From: Streptomyces sp. NBC_00775
GTDB lineage: Bacteria > Actinomycetota > Actinomycetes > Streptomycetales > Streptomycetaceae
Direction: 5' to 3'
Length of the DNA: 64,000 nucleotides
NCBI RefSeq assembly: GCF_036347135.1
Contig: NZ_CP108938.1
Span: 1,240,001 to 1,304,000 of the forward strand
Positions 26,237-34,742 of this stretch are shown in pieces; within the stretch, counting starts at the first letter, position 1, and each line of letters starts with the position of its first letter. Under the pieces are notes generated by a model. That model was not told the origin of the DNA, searched no databases, and saw only the letters and a program-made list of their open reading frames with translations. A program made the position numbers and the translations under genes.

Positions 26237-27391
26237 GTGCGGGTGATCGGCCTGATGTCCGGCACGTCGTACGACGCCATCGACGCGGCGGCCGCCGAGC
26301 TGGCCCTCGACGGCGACAGCCTCGTGCTGCGGCCGCTCGGGCTCGTCAGCGAGACGTACGACGACGGACTGCGTGACACGCTCGCGGCGGCACTGCCCCC
26401 GGCCCTGACGAGCCTGGCCGAGGTGTGCCGCCTGGACACCCTCATCGGACAGGCCTTCGCGGCGGCCGCCGTCCGGGCCGACCGCGAACTGTGCGACGGA
26501 CAGGGCGAGTTGGTCGCCTCGCACGGCCAGACGGTCTACCACTGGGCGCAGGACGGGCAGGTGCGCGGAACCCTCCAGCTCGGGCAGCCCGCCTGGATCG
26601 CCGAGGCGACCGGGCTGCCGGTGGTCGCCGACTTCCGCCCGCGGGACATCGCCGCGGGCGGCCAGGGAGCACCGCTGGTGAGCCTGGTCGACCTGCTGTG
26701 GCTGCGCGGCAGGCCGGGGACGCCGGTGGCGCTGAACCTCGGCGGCATCGCCAACCTCACCGCGCCGGACGGTACCGCCTTCGACACCGGGCCCGCGTGC
26801 GCGCTGCTCGACGCGGCGACGCGGGGACTGAGCGGAGGACGCCTGCACTACGACGTGGACGGGGCCCTGGCCGCCCGCGGCACGGTGCACGAGCCGTTGC
26901 TGCAGCGCCTGCTCGCGGAGCCGTACTACGCGCTGCCCGCGCCCAAGACGACCGGCAAGGAGCTGTTCCATCTCGGCTATCTGCGGGACGCGTTGGCGGG
27001 TTTCGGGACGCTGACCGCCGAGGACGTCATCGCGACCCTCACCCGGCTCACCGCCCGGACGGTCGCGGACGCCGTACGCGCGGTGCGGGCCACGGAGGTG
27101 ATCGCCTCCGGTGGCGGCACCCGCAATCCCGTCCTCATGGCGATGCTGGGCGCGGAGCTTCCCGGGGTGGCGCTGCGCACCTCCGACGCGTTGGGGCTGC
27201 CCTCGGACGCCAAGGAGGCGTACGCCTTCGCCGTGCTGGGTTTTCTGACGCTGCACGGCCTCGCGGGCACCGATCCGGCGAGCACCGGGGCCCGGCATCC
27301 CAGCGTGCTCGGGTCGATCACCCCGGGCCGGGACGGGCTGCGGGTGCCACCGCGGGCGGACCGGGCACCCGTACGGCTCGTGCTGAAGTGA
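26237..27391 (+). CDS. anmK: anhydro-N-acetylmuramic acid kinase
   Basis: A 384-residue kinase of peptidoglycan recycling. It hydrolyses and phosphorylates 1,6-anhydro-MurNAc to MurNAc-6-phosphate using ATP. The hallmark N-terminus VIGLMSGTSYDAIDAA is present, with ASHGQTVYHW, VVADFRPRDIAAGGQGAPLV, LNLGGIANLT and SGGGTRNPVLM. Starts at GTG 26237 right after the MHS gene. The pairing raises the possibility that the transporter imports a cell-wall sugar, but that is inference. A MurQ etherase is not in the window. Confidence 0.92.
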   Translation: MRVIGLMSGTSYDAIDAAAAELALDGDSLVLRPLGLVSETYDDGLRDTLAAALPPALTSLAEVCRLDTLIGQAFAAAAVRADRELCDGQGELVASHGQTVYHWAQDGQVRGTLQLGQPAWIAEATGLPVVADFRPRDIAAGGQGAPLVSLVDLLWLRGRPGTPVALNLGGIANLTAPDGTAFDTGPACALLDAATRGLSGGRLHYDVDGALAARGTVHEPLLQRLLAEPYYALPAPKTTGKELFHLGYLRDALAGFGTLTAEDVIATLTRLTARTVADAVRAVRATEVIASGGGTRNPVLMAMLGAELPGVALRTSDALGLPSDAKEAYAFAVLGFLTLHGLAGTDPASTGARHPSVLGSITPGRDGLRVPPRADRAPVRLVLK

Positions 27392-27456
27392 GCTGAAGTG
27401 GACCGCCGGGGAACCCTCTCATCCGCCTTTCACCCAGGGCTCATACGGTGGGCACC

Positions 27457-28479
27457 ATGACGCAGGTGACTCCTCCCGGCTGGTATCCCGACCCCGGGCA
27501 GACAGATGACGCTCCCGCCACCGAACGCTGGTGGGACGGTAAGGCATGGACGGACCAGACCCGCCCCGTCGGGTCGGCCGCCCCATGGGGTCCCCCGGCG
27601 CACGCGCCGGCCGCCGGACCGTATCCGGCCCTTCCCCCGGGCTCGCCGCGGCGCGGACTGCGCACCGGCATAGCCGTCGCCGCGGCGATCGCGGTCCTCG
27701 CGGGCATCGGCGGCGGTGTGTACGCGCTGACCAAGGACGACGGCAACGGCGGCAACAGCGCCAACGCGCAGAGCCCCGGCGGCTTCAACGGCCAGGGCGG
27801 ACCGGGTGGCGGACAGGGCGGCTCAGGTGCACCGAGCGGCGCACCGAGCGGTGCACCGAGCGGCGCTCCCGGCGGCTCGGGTGGCTCCGGCGGCTCCGAC
27901 GGGCAGACCCCGGCGCCCGGTCAGTCGGCACAGCCGCAGGCCGAGGAGGGTTACGCCACCGACGCGCTCAGCGGCGTCAGCATCCCGGTGCCCGACGGCT
28001 GGACCGGCCAGGACGGCACGACCGGCGCCGTGATCGCCACCAAGGACACCTACAAGTGCCCCGGTGACACGTCGGAGAAGTGCCAGCGGGGCGGCGCCTA
28101 CTCGGCCCCCGCGACGTTGCAGGGCCTGAAGTCCACCACGGCGGAGGCGGCGGCCAAGGAGGACATCTCCAAGAACGCCACGGAGTCGTACGGCAAGGGC
28201 TACGGCACGATCTCCTCGCACACCGAGCTCGCCTCCAAGGCGGTCACCGTGGCAGGTGAGAAGGGCTACCTGGTGCGCTGGAAGGTCGTGACGAGCAAGG
28301 GCGACGACGGCTACGTCGAATCGCTCGTCTTCCCCTCCCCCGCCGACTCCAAGACGCTCGTCGTCGTCCGCTTCGGTGTCGACGTCAGCTCCAAGGCGCC
28401 CAAGCAGTCGGTGATCGACACGATCACCAAGGGCATCAAGGTCGCGTCGGGAGCCAGCGGCAACGGGCAGAACGTGTAG
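27457..28479 (+). CDS. DUF2510 membrane-anchored protein
   Basis: A 340-residue protein. Residues 4-40 form a DUF2510 domain (PPGWYPDPG, ERWWDGKAWTDQTRP); one membrane helix follows at about 68-88 (GIAVAAAIAVLAGIGGGVYA), then a Gly/Ser/Pro linker with three tandem GAPS units, then an extracellular domain from about 165 (GVSIPVPDGWTGQDG, KGYGTISSHTELASKAV, GYLVRWKVVTSKGDDGYVE). Similar proteins are common in Streptomyces; function unknown. A GTG at 27448 is an alternative start. A strong terminator follows. Confidence 0.82.
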   Translation: MTQVTPPGWYPDPGQTDDAPATERWWDGKAWTDQTRPVGSAAPWGPPAHAPAAGPYPALPPGSPRRGLRTGIAVAAAIAVLAGIGGGVYALTKDDGNGGNSANAQSPGGFNGQGGPGGGQGGSGAPSGAPSGAPSGAPGGSGGSGGSDGQTPAPGQSAQPQAEEGYATDALSGVSIPVPDGWTGQDGTTGAVIATKDTYKCPGDTSEKCQRGGAYSAPATLQGLKSTTAEAAAKEDISKNATESYGKGYGTISSHTELASKAVTVAGEKGYLVRWKVVTSKGDDGYVESLVFPSPADSKTLVVVRFGVDVSSKAPKQSVIDTITKGIKVASGASGNGQNV

Positions 28480-28537
28480 CCCGTCCACACATCCGGTCCG
28501 GAGACCCCGGACCGGCACAGGGAGCCCGGACATAAAT

Positions 28538-28584
28538 CGGCCGGGTGGGGCGCCCCTCCGCTCAAGGGGAACCCCACCCGGCCG
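28538..28584. terminator. bidirectional terminator hairpin
   Basis: CGGCCGGGTGGGG (28538-28550) pairs exactly with CCCCACCCGGCCG (28572-28584); the loop can form a smaller CCCC/GGGG stem. It lies between the converging DUF2510 and TetR genes. Confidence 0.8.
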
Positions 28585-28686
28585 GGGGGTGCGCGCCGCC
28601 CCCGTCCCCACGGTGCGGCGCGTTACAGGCCGACGTCCGGTCATCCCGCGGACGGCGACCTGAGTCTTAAGTCAGGCCGAGCAGTC

Positions 28687-29301
28687 TCATTTCAGGCCCA
28701 GTGCCGGCAGCACGACCGCCTCCACGAACTGTGTGAGATACGCCGCATCCGCGTACTGGCCCTCCAGCACGGGGCGCACGCGCACTACGCCGAACAGCTG
28801 CGCGGGGATGAACTCCAGCGCCGGATGGTCGGCGGCGATCTCACCTCGGTCGACGGCGCGGGCGATGATCTCCTTGACCGCGGCGATCTCGGGCTCGACG
28901 AGCGCGTCGCGCAGCGCCTCCTGGAGTTCCCTGTCCTGCATCACGGCATGGCCGAGCGCCTGGAGGAGCTGGGTGTCGCGGCCCGACCAGTCGCCCGCGG
29001 CCCGCGCCGCCGCGCGCAGGTCCCCGGCGAGCGAGCCGGTGTCGATCCCCGCGAACCGCGGACAGCGGTTGGCGCGCAGCGCGGCGGCCACGAACTGGGG
29101 TTTCGTCTTCCACTGGCGGTAGAGCGTGGACTTGCTGCAGCGCGTGCTCGTGGCCACGCCCTCCATGGTCAGCGCCTCGTAACCGCATTCGCGGATCTGT
29201 GCGAGCACGGCGTCGTAGAACTCCTGCTCACGCTCAGGCGTGATTTTGGAGCGGCGCGAGGCGACGACCGTCTCCGGTCCGTCCGCAGCCTGCGACGTCA
29301 T
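28687..29301 (-). CDS. TetR/AcrR family transcriptional regulator
   Basis: A 204-residue repressor. The helix-turn-helix spans residues 22-68, with STRCSKSTLYRQWKTKPQF as the recognition helix, followed by a TetR C-terminal domain of the type with a DWSGRDTQLLQALGHAVMQD segment. GAGGAGAAGAGCC precedes the ATG at 29301. An extensive palindrome and direct-repeat array lies 57 bp upstream, between it and the divergent PAP2 gene, so it probably regulates both. Confidence 0.9.
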   Translation of the reverse strand: MTSQAADGPETVVASRRSKITPEREQEFYDAVLAQIRECGYEALTMEGVATSTRCSKSTLYRQWKTKPQFVAAALRANRCPRFAGIDTGSLAGDLRAAARAAGDWSGRDTQLLQALGHAVMQDRELQEALRDALVEPEIAAVKEIIARAVDRGEIAADHPALEFIPAQLFGVVRVRPVLEGQYADAAYLTQFVEAVVLPALGLK

Positions 29302-29357
29302 GGCTCTTCTCCTCGCTGAATCCGGCTCGTGTGGTGGCCTGCTTCACACAGTCTAAT

Positions 29358-29421
29358 CGATACGCCAGTGTACCGGTACGGATCCGTATCGGTACACTGG
29401 CGTATCGGTACACTGTCGTAT
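29358..29421. promoter_or_regulatory. 50-bp palindrome plus direct repeat, TetR operator array
   Basis: The arms 29358-29374 and 29391-29407 are exact inverted copies of 17 bp (core CGATACGCCAGTGTACC). The 16 bases between them hold a further perfect palindrome, TACGGATCCGTA (29377-29388), so the whole 50 bp has a single mismatched pair. The right arm CGGTACACTGGCGTAT is then repeated directly with one change (29406-29421). Three related half-units suggest cooperative repressor binding. Confidence 0.7.
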
Positions 29422-29521
29422 CGATGAGCCTTGGACAGGATCTACGTTTCTGTCGAGTGGATCCTGTCCTGGGCTCACCGCGCATCACCCCACGCAAGAC
29501 CGTCAGCAAGGGGGCCGGGGG

Positions 29522-30412
29522 ATGGATTCCCGAACCGAGCCTGCAGAATCCGCGTCAGAGTCCGCTTCAGAACCGGAGCCGCCCGACGCGGCCATACAAG
29601 CGGCGGCGTCTCGCGACGCCGCCGCGAAAACGCACACGTCGGACACCACGGCACGCCCGCCGCTCGTGCGGGAGCTTCTGCTCGTCGTCGGGCTCTTCGC
29701 CGTCTACAAGGTCGGCCGGCAACTGGCCACCGGCCACACCGCCGAGGCCTTCGGCAACGCGCACAAGGTGTGGGACCTGGAGCGGGCCGTGCACCTGCCG
29801 GGCGAGGGCGCCGTGCAGACCGCGCTGCTGCACAGCGACACCCTGGTGCACATCGCGAACACCTACTACGCGACCGTTCACTTCCCGGCCACCGCGGCCT
29901 TCCTGATCTGGCTGTACCTGCGGCGCCCGGCCCACTACGTCTGGGCCCGCCGGGTCCTCGCCGTGGTCACCGCCGCCGCCCTGGTGGGCCACCTCACCTT
30001 CCCGCTCGCACCACCGCGGCTGCTCGCCGAGGCGGGTCTCATCGACACCGGACAGGTGTACGGGCCCACGGTGTACGGGGCGCACCCGGCGACCGACTCG
30101 ATGGCGAACCAGTTCGCCGCGATGCCGTCGCTGCACTTCGGCTGGGCGCTGATGGTCGCGATCGGCCTGATCGCGGCGACGAAGTCCCGGTGGCGCCGGC
30201 TGTGGCTGCTGCATCCACTGCTCACCCTGGTGGTGATCGTCGGCACCGCGAACCACTACTGGCTCGACGCGATCGTCGCGACCGCCCTGCTCGGCATCGC
30301 GCTCGCCGTGATCCACCTGCCGCACCGGACGGTGACGACCGCGGGCCGGGTCCAGGAGCGCGCCGAGATCCCCGTGCAGGAAGTGCCGGAACTCGTGGGG
30401 GCGGGACGATGA
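29522..30412 (+). CDS. PAP2-superfamily membrane phosphatase/transferase
   Basis: A 296-residue integral membrane protein. After a disordered, acidic N-terminus of about 45 residues come six predicted membrane segments. The PAP2/AUR1-type active-site motifs are FPLAPPRLL, AMPSLHFGWALM (His of motif 2) and NHYWLDAIVA (motif 3, His-x3-Asp). Such proteins dephosphorylate lipid phosphates or transfer phosphoalcohol head groups. The ATG follows GGGGGCCGGGGG. The next gene starts within its stop (ATGA), so both are co-translated; the TetR operators lie upstream. Confidence 0.85.
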   Translation: MDSRTEPAESASESASEPEPPDAAIQAAASRDAAAKTHTSDTTARPPLVRELLLVVGLFAVYKVGRQLATGHTAEAFGNAHKVWDLERAVHLPGEGAVQTALLHSDTLVHIANTYYATVHFPATAAFLIWLYLRRPAHYVWARRVLAVVTAAALVGHLTFPLAPPRLLAEAGLIDTGQVYGPTVYGAHPATDSMANQFAAMPSLHFGWALMVAIGLIAATKSRWRRLWLLHPLLTLVVIVGTANHYWLDAIVATALLGIALAVIHLPHRTVTTAGRVQERAEIPVQEVPELVGAGR

Positions 30413-31377
30413 GCGCCACTCTCGCCGCCGTCGTCCTGTCACTGTTCTCGGCCGTCGCGTACGCCGCCGCGGCCGTCGCGCAGGAACGGCTCGCCTCCCG
30501 GTCGCCCGGCTCGGGCACGCTGGCGATGCTGGCCAGGGGGGCCTGGTGGTGGTCGGTCGCGCTGAACGCGTCCGCCGCGCTGCTGCATGTCGCCGCGCTC
30601 AAGTACGGCACGCTCACGCTGGTGCAGCCGCTCGGCGCGCTCACCCTGGTCGCCGCCGTGCCCCTGGGCGCGCGAGTCGCCGGACGGCGGGTCAGCGCGG
30701 TCGAGTGGCGCGGGACGGCGCTCACACTGATCGGCCTCGCCGCACTGCTCGTCACGGCGTCCGGGCCCGCGCCCGACGACGTGCTGACGGTGCCGCAGGC
30801 GCTCGCCGTCGCCGGCACGACCGCCATGCTGATCGGCGGCCTGTCCCGGCCGGGAACGCGGCCGGGACTGCGGCACGCGACCGCCTCCGGGTTCGCCTCG
30901 GGGGTCGCCTCGGCACTCACACAGACCGTGACGGTGGCCGCGACGGACCGCTCGGATTCGCTGCTGAGCGCCCAAGTGGTCGTGGTGGCACTGCTCGTGG
31001 CGGCCTTCGCGGCCGGCGGACTGCTGCTGTCGCAGACCGCGTACCAGGGCGGGCTCGGCGCCCCGCTCGCCGTCGTGACGCTCGCCAACCCGGTCGCCGC
31101 CGTGGTGATCGGCCTGTCGCTGCTCGGCGAACGCCTTCAGGGCGGCGCGGCGGGCGTGCTGCTGGCGCTCGTGGGAGCGGGGATCGCCGCGTGGGGCGTG
31201 GTGACGCTGTCACGGTCGACGCCCGATCCCGACCCTCTACCCCTGGCCATGCCCCAGACCCTGGTGGACGACGACCACCCGGTCGCCGCGGTGCTGGCAC
31301 TGGACGCGGGATCGGCGACGTACGAACCCTCGTTGGTGCCCAAGCAGCCCAACTCGGGGCACCTGACGTCCCTCTAG
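30409..31377 (+). CDS. DMT/EamA-like multi-helix membrane protein
   Basis: A 322-residue protein with about ten hydrophobic segments (LAAVVLSLFSAVAYAAAAVA first). The arrangement in two five-helix halves, with YGTLTLVQPLGALTLVAAVP and GLGAPLAVVTLANPVAAVVI at matching places, is that of the drug/metabolite transporter superfamily. The last 55 residues are polar and Pro-rich, probably cytoplasmic. Starts at ATG 30409 inside the stop of the PAP2 gene. Cargo unknown. Confidence 0.8.
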   Translation: MSATLAAVVLSLFSAVAYAAAAVAQERLASRSPGSGTLAMLARGAWWWSVALNASAALLHVAALKYGTLTLVQPLGALTLVAAVPLGARVAGRRVSAVEWRGTALTLIGLAALLVTASGPAPDDVLTVPQALAVAGTTAMLIGGLSRPGTRPGLRHATASGFASGVASALTQTVTVAATDRSDSLLSAQVVVVALLVAAFAAGGLLLSQTAYQGGLGAPLAVVTLANPVAAVVIGLSLLGERLQGGAAGVLLALVGAGIAAWGVVTLSRSTPDPDPLPLAMPQTLVDDDHPVAAVLALDAGSATYEPSLVPKQPNSGHLTSL

Positions 31378-31413
31378 GGCAAGCGGCCGGCGTCCCGCCG
31401 GGGAGAAAGCAAG

Positions 31414-31445
31414 AAGGGCGGCCGCGGAGATCCGCGACCGCCCTT
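31414..31445. terminator. bidirectional terminator hairpin
   Basis: AAGGGCGG (31414-31421) pairs with CCGCCCTT (31438-31445) and CGCGGA with TCCGCG inside it, leaving a 2-base loop and one C-A mismatch. Lies between the converging DMT-like and LURP-one-like genes. Confidence 0.75.
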
Positions 31446-31458
31446 CCTCATGTCACCG

Positions 31459-32316
31459 TCATCCCAGTCCGCGGGAGTCCTGCTTGAGCGCCGTGTCGAC
31501 GGTCAGCGCCGTCGCCACGACGAGGCTCAGCAGGGGCTCGGGGAGCTGGAAGTGGATCTGCAGAACGTAGTTGTCCGCAGTGGTGAACATCGTCTTGGCG
31601 AGGCCTTCCCAGGTCTTGGTGATCCGGGCGACCTCGTTGTCCGCGTGGTCGACGATCGCGAAGTTCCACGCCCGCCAGTTCTCCGCCTTGATCGCGCCGA
31701 CCTGCTGGCCGTTGACGTTCATGGCGAAGTTGATCTTGCCGATCATGTTCTGCTGGACGATCTCGCCGACGGGCGATCCGTCCGGACGCGACACGATGAC
31801 CCGCGACTTGAGGAACTTCGCGGGGCGGGTCAGCAGCAGCTGCGGCTGGCCGTGGGCGTCCCGGATCTCCAGCTTGTGGGTCATGAACTGGTCGAGGCTG
31901 GAGACGAAGCGCAGGATCTTCTTGAACACACCCTGCCCGACCTCGGTGACCGAGCCGAGCTGGTTGCCGTTCTGATCCATGACCTTGTACTCGTTGGTCA
32001 CCTCGATCAGCTTGGCCTTCTGGTTCACCACCAGGACCGGCTCGGTGAACAGAGTGCCGCCGCCGACGCCACTGGGCGCGACCCCGGCCTGCTGCTGCAC
32101 CTGACGCTGCACGCGCTGGTCGGGGGCCGGGGCGGGCTGCTGGGCGTACGCCTGCTGGGGCTGCTGGGCCTGGTGCGGTACCTGCGGCGCGCCCTGGGCC
32201 TGCTGGTCCGCATTCGTGTGGTCGGTCCACTGAGATCCGTCCCAGTAGCGCAACGTCTGGGGCGCCCCGTGCGGATCCGGGTACCAACCTGCAGGAGTGT
32301 TCGAATGCGTGGTCAC
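31459..32316 (-). CDS. DUF2510 / LURP-one (phospholipid scramblase-like) protein
   Basis: A 285-residue protein. The N-terminus is a DUF2510 domain (AGWYPDPHG, LRYWDGSQWTDHT), then a Gln/Pro-rich linker, then from about residue 88 a tubby-like LURP-one/scramblase beta-barrel: LFTEPVLVVNQKAKLIE, YKVMDQNGNQLGSV, KLEIRDAHGQPQLLLTRPAKF, and a closing hydrophobic helix LLSLVVATALTVDTALKQ. The role in bacteria is unknown, probably at the membrane. Start GTG at 32316. Confidence 0.82.
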   Translation of the reverse strand: MTTHSNTPAGWYPDPHGAPQTLRYWDGSQWTDHTNADQQAQGAPQVPHQAQQPQQAYAQQPAPAPDQRVQRQVQQQAGVAPSGVGGGTLFTEPVLVVNQKAKLIEVTNEYKVMDQNGNQLGSVTEVGQGVFKKILRFVSSLDQFMTHKLEIRDAHGQPQLLLTRPAKFLKSRVIVSRPDGSPVGEIVQQNMIGKINFAMNVNGQQVGAIKAENWRAWNFAIVDHADNEVARITKTWEGLAKTMFTTADNYVLQIHFQLPEPLLSLVVATALTVDTALKQDSRGLG

Positions 32317-32368
32317 CGGGGCACACTACCGTGAGATGGCTGGAAAACAACCGGTAGTTGGGTAACCA

Positions 32369-34420
32369 TCAGGCGCTGACGATCGCCGGGTCGCTCACAC
32401 CGGGCAGACCGTTCTCGACATGTCCGGCGAACCGGCGCAAGAAGCCCGCATCCGCGTCGGACACGACGGTCAGGTCGTACCAGCGCCTGCTCGCCCGCAG
32501 TTCGACCGTGTGCCGCACGGTCGCGCCCGCCCGCACCTTGAACGACTGCGGCTTTGCGCCATAGCCGTCGGTGAGCTTGAGGTGGACCGTGCCGGAGCCC
32601 TTGTTGGTGAAGGTCAGCTCCACATCGCTCCCGACGTGCCGCGCGGTGACCTCGGGGCCGGCCGCCTTGCCGGGGCCCTTGAAGGTGCGCAGGAAGCCGT
32701 TCGGTCCGTGCACGGTGAGGTCGTACGAGCCGTTCGAGTACGCCGAGTTCCAGGTGTCCGAGACCGTTTTGCCCGCCTCGGTGGTGTATGTCCAGGGCCC
32801 GTCGGTGCGGTTGCCGGAGGTGACGAGGAACGCGGCACCCGCCTTGGCGCCGGAGCCGAAGGTGAGCGTGAACGTACCGGCGGCGGTGTCCGCCGAACCG
32901 TCCACCAGGGGCGCGTACTTCAGCGGGCGGGCCGGGCGCGAGCCGCGCTCCTGCTTGGGCAGGACGGGGTTGGCCGGCGGGGTCGGCACATAGCTGGGGT
33001 GGCGGTCGTGGTCCGGCGGCTGATAGCCGTCGGTGTCCGGCAGCGCGACCGGCTTGGTGTCCTTGCGCGCGAAGTCGAAGGCCGAGCTGAGGTCGCCGCT
33101 GATCGCGCGCCGCCAGGGCGAGATGTTGGGCTCGTGCACGCCGAAGCGGCGCTCCATGAACCGGATGATCGAGGTGTGGTCGAGCGTCTCGGAGCAGACG
33201 TAACCACCCTTGCTCCAGGGCGAGACGACAAGCATCGGCACCCGCTGGCCGAGCCCGTACGGTCCGGCCGCGCGGCTCGCGTCGCCCTGGTAGAGGTCCG
33301 GGCCGACGTCGACGGTGGACTTGCCCTGCGCGGCGGACTGCGGCGGGAACGGCGGCACAAGGTGGTCGAAGAAGCCGTCGTTCTCGTCGTACGTGATGAA
33401 CAGCGCCGTCTTGCTCCACACCTCGGGGTCGGAGGTCAGCGCGTCCAGGACCTGGGCGATGTACCAGGCGCCGTAGTTGGCGGGCCAGTTGGGGTGCTCG
33501 GTGAACGCCTCGGGTGCGACGACCCAGGAGACCTTGGGCAGCTTCCTGCCCTGCACATCGGCCTTCAGCTGGTCGAAGAAGCCCTCACCCTTGCGGGCGT
33601 CGGTGCCGGTGCGGGCCTTGTCGTACAGCGGGTCGCCCGGCTTGGCGTTGCGGTACTGGTTGAAGTACAGCAGCGAGTTGTCGCCGTAGTTGCCGCGGTA
33701 CGCGTCCGAGATCCAGCCCCAGGAGCCGTTCGCGTCGAGCCCGTCGCCGACGTCCTGGTAGATCTTCCAGGAGACCCCGGCCGCCTCCAGCCGCTCCGGG
33801 TACGTCGTCCAGTCGTAGCCCACCTCGTCGTTGCCGAGGACGGGCCCACCACCCTTGCCGTCGTTGCCCGTGTAGCCCGTCCACATGTAGTAGCGGTTCG
33901 GGTCGGTGGAGCCGATGAACGAGCAGTGGTAGGCGTCGCAGATGGTGAAGGCGTCGGCGAGCGCGTAGTGGAACGGGATGTCCTCGCGCGTCAGGTACGC
34001 CATCGTCGTCGACGACTTGGCGGGCACCCATTTGTCATACTTACCCTTGTTGAAGGCGGTGTGTCCGTCGCTCCAGCCGTGCGGGAGGTCCTGGATGAAC
34101 TGCATGCCCAGGTTGTCCGCCTCGGGCCGGAAGGGGAGCACGTCCTTGGTGCCGTCCGACTGGTACCAGACCGACTTGTCGCCCGACGTCGTGGCCGGAC
34201 GCGGGTCGCCGAAGCCGCGGACGCCTCTCAGCGAGCCGAAGTAGTGATCGAAGGAACGGTTCTCCTGCATCAGGACGACGATGTGCTCGACGTCGTCGAT
34301 GGTGCCGGAACGGTGGTTGGCCGGGAGCGCGGCGGCGCGCTCGATGCTGTTGGCCAGTGCGGTGAACGCCGCGGTGCCGCCGGCGAGTTGGAGGAATCGG
34401 CGCCGATTCACTTGAGGCAT
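32369..34420 (-). CDS. phospholipase C, phosphocholine-specific (Tat-secreted)
   Basis: A 683-residue exported phosphoesterase that cleaves phosphatidylcholine-type lipids to diacylglycerol and phosphoalcohol. The twin-arginine leader is NRRRFLQLAGGTAAF. The metal and phosphate site begins with IVVLMQENRSFDHYFG, characteristic of bacterial non-haemolytic PLC and acid phosphatase AcpA; DPNRYYMWTGY, FITYDENDGFFDHLVPP and GLGQRVPMLVVSPWSKGGYV follow. The C-terminal 230 residues hold two DUF756-type beta domains. ATG at 34420 has AAGAGGTC upstream. Similar enzymes serve phosphate scavenging; no PHO box was recognised. Confidence 0.9.
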   Translation of the reverse strand: MPQVNRRRFLQLAGGTAAFTALANSIERAAALPANHRSGTIDDVEHIVVLMQENRSFDHYFGSLRGVRGFGDPRPATTSGDKSVWYQSDGTKDVLPFRPEADNLGMQFIQDLPHGWSDGHTAFNKGKYDKWVPAKSSTTMAYLTREDIPFHYALADAFTICDAYHCSFIGSTDPNRYYMWTGYTGNDGKGGGPVLGNDEVGYDWTTYPERLEAAGVSWKIYQDVGDGLDANGSWGWISDAYRGNYGDNSLLYFNQYRNAKPGDPLYDKARTGTDARKGEGFFDQLKADVQGRKLPKVSWVVAPEAFTEHPNWPANYGAWYIAQVLDALTSDPEVWSKTALFITYDENDGFFDHLVPPFPPQSAAQGKSTVDVGPDLYQGDASRAAGPYGLGQRVPMLVVSPWSKGGYVCSETLDHTSIIRFMERRFGVHEPNISPWRRAISGDLSSAFDFARKDTKPVALPDTDGYQPPDHDRHPSYVPTPPANPVLPKQERGSRPARPLKYAPLVDGSADTAAGTFTLTFGSGAKAGAAFLVTSGNRTDGPWTYTTEAGKTVSDTWNSAYSNGSYDLTVHGPNGFLRTFKGPGKAAGPEVTARHVGSDVELTFTNKGSGTVHLKLTDGYGAKPQSFKVRAGATVRHTVELRASRRWYDLTVVSDADAGFLRRFAGHVENGLPGVSDPAIVSA

Positions 34421-34742
34421 GGGTGAGTGACCTCTTGTCCTGACGGGCCCGGTCGGCCGGATGGTGAGGGAACGTGCGCGGTTGGAGTGTTCCAAGAGCA
34501 CCAAACGTCAGGGAAGGGTCCTGTGGCCCCCATGTGAAACTCGGCGGTACGTGAGACGAACGGTTTCGGACGGATCGTCAGCCGACGGCCGATCGGAAGG
34601 GCTACGGGCCTGCCCCGGGCGAGCGCGCGCCCCGTTCGCACCCTGGAATCCGCGTTCCCGTTGGGGCCCTGTCGGTGGACAGCTCCGGTTCCCACCAGGT
34701 CGGCGCATGACCGGCGCGCTCGCGCGGGCTGTGTGAGAGCAC
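34421..34742. other. 322-bp intergenic region
   Basis: Lies between the HupE-like gene (ending at 34743) and the phospholipase C gene, both on the minus strand. It must hold the promoter of the latter. Open frames here lack coding-type third positions and I see no convincing gene, hairpin or repeat. Confidence 0.5.

Noticed and set aside
27815..27870. Collagen-like GAPS repeats as a possible mobile or variable repeat
   Set aside because: Only three short units inside a flexible linker of a DUF2510 protein, common in this group.
29431..31377. A 648-codon frame reading through the PAP2 gene into the DMT-like gene
   Set aside because: Only the part from 30409 is real; the first part is out of frame with the PAP2 motifs and is Arg-rich noise.
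34461..34736. A small gene in the gap before the phospholipase C gene
   Set aside because: The frame lacks the local third-position bias and has no ribosome site or recognisable protein.
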